Shown here: positions 57,534-64,000 of the stretch, piece after piece
Numbering within the stretch: position 1 is the stretch's first letter
Layout of the letters: every line of letters begins with the position of its first letter
Source of the DNA: Chaunax sp. Z400
Taxonomy: Eukaryota > Chordata > Actinopteri > Lophiiformes > Chaunacidae
Length of the DNA: 64,000 nucleotides
Direction of reading: 5' to 3'
Assembly: GCA_037577475.1 (NCBI GenBank)
Contig: CM075201.1
Coordinates: 9,963,501-10,027,500, forward strand
Made by a program: the position numbers and the translations under genes
The notes under the pieces: model-generated
Told to the model about the DNA's origin: nothing
Seen by the model: only the letters and a program-made list of their open reading frames with translations
The model's database searches: none

Positions 57534-60500
57534 CTATTCCTCCTTTTCAATGAGTTTCTCCTTTTCCCTGTTCAGTCCTCCTTCATATTTGCTGACTTTT
57601 AAGAGGTTTCCCAGTTTTCTGATGAAGATGGGTGACATTCGAAGCCACTCTGGCAGGAGTATTGTGAAAGCCAAGTTCTGTAGGATTATGGCGAAAGAGA
57701 AGGAGAGATGTTAAGATACTGCAGCAGGTGACAATTTGTAAGTGCTCATACAGAAGTTTCTCCTATCACTGACCTGGAGTGCATGGGACAGACAGCCGCT
57801 TGTTTGGCTGGAGTGACCCACAGTGTTCAAGGCTTGTCGAACGAACCCTGAAGCGCTCTTTACAAAGCAATTGACTCTCATGTTGTATGTCATGTTGGTG
57901 GACACCAGGAAAGGGATGACACACTGAGGAAAAATGTGATAGGACAGGTGTGGATGCCCTCACATCATCATTTTAAAAGTGATCACAGTTCAAGCCAAAA
58001 GCATGACAAAGACTGAAATACATTTAGTCCAGTGCAGCAGCAGCCAAAGCACAGCTTTTTACAGACTCACATGCAGCAAAATGGAAAGAAAGAGCTGCAG
58101 GGGTCAAATGTGCATTCTGTAAGCTGAATGTATGTTCAACCAACAAAACACTGTTCAAATGAATCTGACTACATACACAGCTATCTCAAATATTTTCTTT
58201 TTGCTTACTTTCCAAGAGTATGAAAACCATGAAAAAGGTAAAAAAAAAATCAATATGATATTTTTGGCTTTCAGATTGATGAGGGTTGACCTCTGTGTTG
58301 TGCATCTCATGTGATGTTCTTCTGATATTAACATGTATTTGTGACACTAAGGTGGATAAGATCTGGTAACAATTTGTCAATGCTCTGGTAAACAATCTAT
58401 AACTTCAGTGCATTGTCACATTTCTCCCAGTTTTTTTTTTACCATCTTTTGTAACTTCATAGCTTATGGTAATTAAAGCTAGACTAATTAATCGCCTGGG
58501 CCCATGTGTTGGTTGACTTAAGCTTATCACTTATACATTGACATCTGCATTAATGTGGCATGGAGGCTAATTAAAAAGAAAATGTTCTAAAAAAAAATAC
58601 CAAAAGACATTTTCGTTTGTTTTAGAAACAGTATGTCCATTGTATAGTTTGTCCACTGGAGAGCACTGTCAAGTTTGTCTCCAACTGCAAAACAATAAAA
58701 ACAAATGTGTGATTTAACTTTAAAAACTCAAATATTGATTTTGGCATCACCCTAAAAAAAGTCATGCTGCACTGTACATCATAGTTGAAACGAGAGCCAT
58801 TTGAAAACAGTTTTGCTCAAAACATAAAAGTTTTGTCCTTTACATTTAAAAAAAAGGTTCCATGTTCATATGACAACAATGTGAAAACAATCCTCGTGCA
58901 CTTATCCGCAAAAACGATTGAAAGCACTGCACTATGCGTGTCAGGCCAGTAGTTGGTGTTGTAACTTTTCAAAATCAACACCACAGAATAATACCATGAA
59001 CCTGTGCACTGACGCCTTTCTTATACAACGTGGTGAGTAAACAAACAGATGTAAACAAAGAGATGACGGCGAATGCACGCTCAAAAACCAATCATTTTAT
59101 CTAAGACGGACGATAAAGTATGTTTGCTACTCAGAGTGACTCTGGAGTAGCGTTAATAAACTCAGCAGAGTTTTAGCAGCACAAACAAAAGTTGGTAGTC
59201 CGCTATTGTGTTTGTTCTGTCCTGTACGCACATGACTATTATTCAAGATTCAAGATTCAAACCACTTTGTTTATCCCCGTAGGGCAATTCAGTTTCAGTC
59301 TGCCAGTCACATAAAACAAAACAGAACAACCACAATAAATCAGACATTCAGACACCTTATCAGTAATAACAGATCAGCATATGAGCACCAGAGCAAAGAA
59401 GCGAGCACGTAGGTCGTCATGCATGGACCATAGTTTCATGAGATGAATGAATAAATAATAATAAATACATTTTGGTTCTCCAGTCAACAATAACTGACCT
59501 ATGTCTGGTTTCCGCTATCAGTGGCATTTAGAAGCCTGATGGCAGATGGAATAAAAGAATTAGCGCATCTGTTCGTTTTTCTTTGGGGGGGCTCGGTAGC
59601 GCCGTCCCGAGGGCATTTAAGAGAATTCCCGACCCAGAACGTGGTGAGAATGACTCATGACCTGTGTCGCTTTCCTCCGTTTTTTTTTTCCAGAGGAAGC
59701 TCAGGTCTGTCAGCTGGATTCCAATGATCTTGGAGCAGACTTTGACAATGCTGCTGAGGCTATTCTTGTCCTTTGCAGACAATCCATAAAACCAGCAGAT
59801 AAAAGAAAAGGTTAAAAGACTCCCAATAAACGAATGATAAAAGTTACATCAGGGGTGTCCAAACTGCGGCCCGTGGTCCATTTTTAATTGGCCCGCAGCA
59901 AATTATATAAAAAATATAATGGAATATGGCCCACACATGAAACTTGCACTCGACTGTATTGTACTTATTAGTTTTAACACTGGGTAGAGCTACTGTCTTC
60001 AACAAGGCAACAGCTTCTCCACAAAACAAACTGAATCAAAGAAAAACTTGCCACCGATGACCAAAAATGGCAGAACCGAAGAAACGCAAGATAGGAAGTG
60101 AGTGCAGACAATTTCAGACACGGTGGGAAAATGAATATTTCTTCACAGAAGTCAAGGGGAAGTGTGTCTGTTTGATTTGCAGTGAAACTGTTGCAGTGAT
60201 GAAAGAGTATAATGTACGACGACACTGTGAAACCAAACATCAGACCTGCACGTCCTACACTGGTGCTGAGCGAGAAGAGAAGGTTAAGCAAATGGCAGCT
60301 AGCCTGCTTCAAAAAACACTATTTTTTTCCCCGTGCTAACGAAACACAGGAAAACGCCACAATCTCCAACTACGATTTAGCTCAACTCAAAGCGCGACAC
60401 GGGAAACCTTTCTCAGAAGGTGACTTTATAAACCAGTGCCTCACTAAAGTCGCAGGAATAATGTGCCCCGGAAAAAAGATGCAGGAATTCAACAACGCGA

Positions 60501-61679
60501 GCACGTCCAGAAACACAGCTGTGCGGCGTCAAACATCAAGTGTCACATAAAGCTTGTGCTTTTGATTTTTACTCGATTGCATGTGATGAGAGCACAGATG
60601 CCACAGACACCGCACAGCTGTTCATTTTTTTTTTTTTTTTGCGGGGTGTTTTCCTCCAGTCAAAAGTGCAGCATCACTGCTATCAAGTGCAACGCTGTTC
60701 CCATTATAGGTGAGTTAAAAATGTATTACACAGTATTCATGTGTTCACAAGCCCAATTGCTTTATAAATTCAGTCAATTAAAGTTGATAACATTTTCTAA
60801 CAAACGTTAGTTGATGTGTTAATAACCCCAATAACTTATTTGCCCCAATAACTTATTTGCGCAACTAACTTAAATATACCCATCCCCTACAAAATGTGCA
60901 ACATTTCATTGAATTTGGTCCAGCGGTTTTTGAAGAGATACAAATAGACCACATCCTATGACATACTGTAGGTACAGTGCATGGACGGACGAGGGTGATC
61001 CTATGCCTTCTTTGGAAGGGGCATACTAAATACAGTGCAATGAAATCATTTCAACCTAGTTTAAATCATTTTCAAGAGTTAAGTGTCAACTTTTCTTGAT
61101 CCTTGAATCTACATGATTCTTTCTTTATTCATGATACTGTCGTTCATTTCCAGAGAAATCGAACAGGTTTTTGGTTCAAATCATATCTTGTTTTAAGGAA
61201 ATGAGACTTTTTAGGGCTGAATATTAGACAAAACATTCACTTCTAAATATGATGATGTTTGTAGTATTTTAAATCTCCTACAGCTTGAGAACATGTGAAT
61301 GGGCTTAGTAATAAGGTAAGTATCAAATACTTTACCTGAACAGTAATTCCCCTTGACTTGTACTCAGCACAAAGACACTTAGAGAAATATAGCACAAAAA
61401 TCTGAAATGAAGAACAAAGTCAGAGTTACAAAACAGGCAGACTAGTGGCTGAGTGTTGTTTTAAAGTTGTGCAATAATCAGTGAATGTGAGATTGTGACC
61501 TGGTCAGTGTGTCTTTGAATGAATGTAAGCATGTGTATAACAGAACATGACAGTACCTTAGTGGCAGAGTAAAGGGTCAACAAAGGCTGTGGATGAATGC
61601 CCAATTCAGAGGAGATATTGATAATTAGCCCTCTCCCTCTAGAAGTAGATGGAGGACAAACCCACACACATAAATACAT

Positions 61680-61719
<40 letters not shown>

Positions 61720-63707
61720 CCATCCAATATTTTTAATTACTTCTTATCCATCTTTAACTTCTGGATGTTTGTGACAGTACCTTTCAACCATGTCTGGAAG
61801 AACCAGTCTGGTCATCTGGGTGAAGAAAATATCATTATTTTTTTCATGCACCAGTATCCGAATAGCCAAAACTGTGTTCAGATACAGTTGAAAATGTGAA
61901 TGCAGATGGCTGATCATTTAAAGCACACATAAACACTCACAGTTATGATATAAATACTTATATAGATACAGTGTCTTACCTGCGGAACAGACAACATGTT
62001 ACAGTTGACAATCTGAGTGATTTTCTGGTCAGAATAAACAAACAACGGAAACTACGTCAGTTTCAAATCAGACCTCTAACAGCCTTAGTCAGAAGAAATA
62101 AGTCATCTTGCCTTCAAACAATGACATTTGAAATGAAAAAAAAACCTACCTGTTCAGCATCTGGTGTCTCCAGGAAATAGGCAAAATTAGCAGAATAGGT
62201 CATTCCTACATTGTTCACTGTGTGTGTTACAAAGACATAAACAAAAAACTCTGTTAGTAAGCATATGCCTTATGTAAATCTTCAACTGATGAACCTTTTT
62301 CCTTCCATGTTCAAGTAGTTGGCCTATCATACATTCTGTAATCCAAGGTTCGGCAAGGTTAGCAAGGAGGAGTTTGTGTTGAATTCACCTAAAAAACACA
62401 TTTTACATTTCAACACATGGTTCTTGAGTGAGATCAGCCTATGAATAGTTCACATTTAGTATTATTAGTAACACTGTGGGAAACATTTGCTTTCTTTAGA
62501 GAACACGTCTGAGGTACATATTGTGTCTGTAAGGTAAATATGAAGCTACAGCCAGAGGAGTCGAATGTTCCCAGGGTTGTAATTATGTTCCTCATTAGCA
62601 TGGCGTCCTCCTTTGTGACTGGTGACTGTAATATTACAAATGCTATTTAGTTGATTTTAACAAGTCATTTACTATTGTTTGTAATTTATTTGGATTCTTA
62701 TTGTATTAGCGAAGTTGTCACAGCATGTTCCTTTTGTGGCGTGTCATTGACTGGATTAGGCAACCTTTGGGCATGTTGCTAGGTGTTTCATTTAATTATA
62801 ATAACTTCAGACAAAGGAAAAGCTGCCTGTCTCTCCCAATCAGGCTACCAGTCTTTATGCTAAAGTACGCTAACTGACTGCTAGCTGAAGCTTCATGTGC
62901 CCCAATGAGATATGAGGGTGGCATCATTCTTCCACCTTGCATATTTCTCAATATGTTGATCTATTACTTCAACCAGCCACAGGGAAGGAAAATATTTATC
63001 CGTTAAAGATTTGCATATGACATATGTTTACCACATTTTTTTTGAAAATTTACAACTGCTGATTGACTGAACCTCTTTGCAATTGATTGCCCAGTGACGA
63101 GCTGCTGAACCTTATTTTCTCAACCATTTAGACCCCTTCAACATTTCTACACTTCTACACATTCTCTGCTCTGTCATTGCTTGTCCCATTACCCAGAATT
63201 CCAATCTCCAGTCCCCGTAGTCCTTCAGCTATGATAGGGTAAATGCTGTGGCCTTCTGTGAAGTCTACTTGGATGGTGCGAGTCTCTCTTCCATATTGAT
63301 CCTCTGAAAGAGACACAGAATGTTTTGAAATACAAGACAAATTGTTTATTGTAGGAGCGAAACTGCAGTTGTAGACAAAGAACATTTTCAGTTGGCTCAC
63401 CTATTTGCTTGGCAACCATTTGAAGCTTATCATCACATCTGCTCACCAAAACAACATCCAGGCCTCTCCGTGCCAGCTAGAAGGAGACAGGTAAGCAGAC
63501 AGACAAGTTTGGTGGCTTTTTAAACCCACAAAAAGACTTCAAACTGATGAAATCTTAAGTACATAAACTACAATTATTAACCAGCCGTTCCCAGCTCCAA
63601 ACTTGAAATTTGGGTCAAACAATGGAGAGAAATGATTGTAGAAGGAAATTGGAACCTCACCTCACTGGCATAAGCTTTACCAATGCCAGATGTGGCACCA
63701 GTGACAA
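57534..63707 (-). CDS. hsd20b2: 20-beta-hydroxysteroid dehydrogenase type 2-like SDR, 5'-partial
   Basis: It is an NADP(H)-dependent short-chain dehydrogenase of the HSD17B3/B12 group. In zebrafish hsd20b2 reduces cortisone to 20-beta-hydroxycortisone. Exons in transcript order (plus coordinates): 63661-63707, 63401-63476, 63193-63303, 62150-62217, 61980-62024, 61781-61815, 61557-61638, 61336-61401, 57774-57923, 57534-57677. Phases agree across all joins. Visible motifs are the cofactor-binding TGATSGIG, the structural NNVG, the catalytic Ser in LIINISSELG, and YSATK (YxxxK). The VSTNMTYNMRVN and SSQTSGCLSHALQ segments fit hsd20b2 better than hsd17b3 or hsd17b12. About 274 codons including the stop are here. 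The N-terminal membrane segment and first exon(s) lie beyond 64000. The 3.4 kb intron 57924-61335 holds transposon relics. The catalytic set is complete, so the enzyme is probably active. Confidence 0.85.
57924..59240 (-). other. hsd20b2: hsd20b2 intron, unremarkable part
   Basis: This is AT-rich intron sequence with no exon or element I can support. The 60-residue frames on either strand have no recognisable content. Confidence 0.5.
59241..59790 (-). mobile_element. LINE 3' end in hsd20b2 intron
   Basis: Read on the minus strand, the end has GCCCTACGGGGATAAACAAA followed by repeated GAATCTT, a common 3' terminus of fish non-LTR retrotransposons. The frame at 59528-59782 (DKNSLSSIVKVCSKIIGIQL, and HLPSGF near its end) looks like the tail of an ORF2 protein. 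It is 5'-truncated, in the same orientation as the host gene. Confidence 0.6.
59850..60700 (+). mobile_element. hAT-type transposon relic with BED-finger transposase start
   Basis: It opens with CAGGGGTGTCCAAACTGCGG, a terminus typical of hAT-Charlie-like elements. From 60067 an ORF starts MAEPKKRKIGSECRQFQTRW and includes a C..C...H....H BED finger (CVCLICSETV then VRRHCETKH). The homology passes through frameshifts (QENATISNYDLAQLKARHGK and CLTKVAGIMCP in another frame) and stops by about 60640. The catalytic domain and the 3' terminus were not found. It is antisense to the host gene and non-functional. Confidence 0.7.
60880..61035. repeat. Dispersed repeat-like segment in hsd20b2 intron
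   Basis: It contains TTGGTCCAGCGGTTTTTGAA, a GGACGGACGAGGGTGATCCT stretch and an ATGCC...GGGGCAT hairpin, a combination I associate with dispersed fish repeats. Its boundaries are uncertain. Confidence 0.35.
61682..61713. repeat. (CA)n microsatellite
   Basis: A run of about 15 CA units followed by a short TA run lies in the hsd20b2 intron between exons 61781-61815 and 61557-61638. It is only about 40 bases upstream (in transcript direction) of the acceptor, so length variation could affect splicing. Confidence 0.9.
62218..63192 (-). other. hsd20b2: hsd20b2 intron, no supported feature
   Basis: This intron of about 1 kb lies between the exons coding GLEIGIL and NNVGMTYS. I see neither exon nor mobile element. 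Confidence 0.5.
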
Positions 63708-64000
63708 CTGCACAAATGAGAAAGCACAGATATGTGAGAGATATCACTTTTTGTTATTCGCTCCATAATTATTAAAACCTACAGTGTGTAGGCTTACACG
63801 ATCTTTTATCAAGTAATACAAGACTGTGTGCTCCACTGTAGCCTGATCTGAAAGCTTCCATGATCTTCTCTAAAAATTAGGTTTGAAAATTGCATATAAC
63901 CTTTGTAAGAAGCTATCTTTCAGTATCTGGCACTAAGTATATATATTTTTCCGTGGTGTTAAAACATTACCGCTAGAATGTTTGACACAGTGACCACAAG
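63708..64000 (-). other. hsd20b2: hsd20b2 upstream intron, right edge of window
   Basis: The acceptor at 63708-63709 (minus strand tgcag) is clear. I searched the remaining bases for the exon that should end just before the VVTGATSGIG segment and found none with a fitting frame and donor. The 5' part of the gene is therefore outside the window. Confidence 0.5.

Noticed and set aside
63950..64000. Possible first hsd20b2 exon at the window edge
   Set aside because: The minus-strand reading before the GTAATG does not resemble the residues that should precede the cofactor motif, and the phase cannot be confirmed.

Overview
The window is nuclear DNA from a ray-finned (teleost) fish. All genes are split by GT-AG introns, their proteins are closest to vertebrate families, the right-hand gene has the fish-specific type-2 20-beta-hydroxysteroid dehydrogenase signature, and the non-coding DNA is littered with fish-type mobile elements (Tc1-like, hAT, non-LTR retrotransposon pieces, MITEs). 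Most short open frames in introns and intergenic DNA have no recognisable content and are not annotated.

Layout, left to right. (1) 801-13971 (+): the 3' 24 exons of mink1, a STE20/GCK-IV kinase; the start of the kinase domain lies left of the window. (2) 13972-21235: 7.3 kb of convergent non-coding DNA with candidate poly(A) signals. (3) 21236-26453 (-): complete gnb2, G-protein beta-2 subunit, nine coding exons adding up to exactly 340 residues. (4) 26454-32700: gnb2 upstream DNA, then a 2.4 kb foldback structure at 28928-31333 whose spacer holds two LINE fragments in opposite orientation. (5) 37844-43616 and 47921-55983 (both +): two complete, tandem copies of slc12a9, each with 13 coding exons and its own 5' non-coding exon and promoter. 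(6) 57534-63707 (-): the last ten exons of an hsd20b2-like steroid dehydrogenase, its first exon(s) lying right of the window; two transposon relics sit in its large intron.

The most informative feature is the slc12a9 pair. Both reading frames are open (903 and 901 residues). Blocks that include short introns are about 98-99 % identical by eye, while the first coding exon, the promoters and the longer introns are clearly diverged, and mobile elements have entered only the second copy. This mosaic looks like an older duplication partly homogenised by gene conversion. No operon-like or defence-like novel system was seen. The genes have separate roles: mink1 in JNK/Rap signalling, gnb2 in GPCR signalling, slc12a9 as an endolysosomal cation-chloride transporter-family protein, hsd20b2 in steroid metabolism. 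Exon limits below were set by reading splice sites and checking codon phase across every junction.
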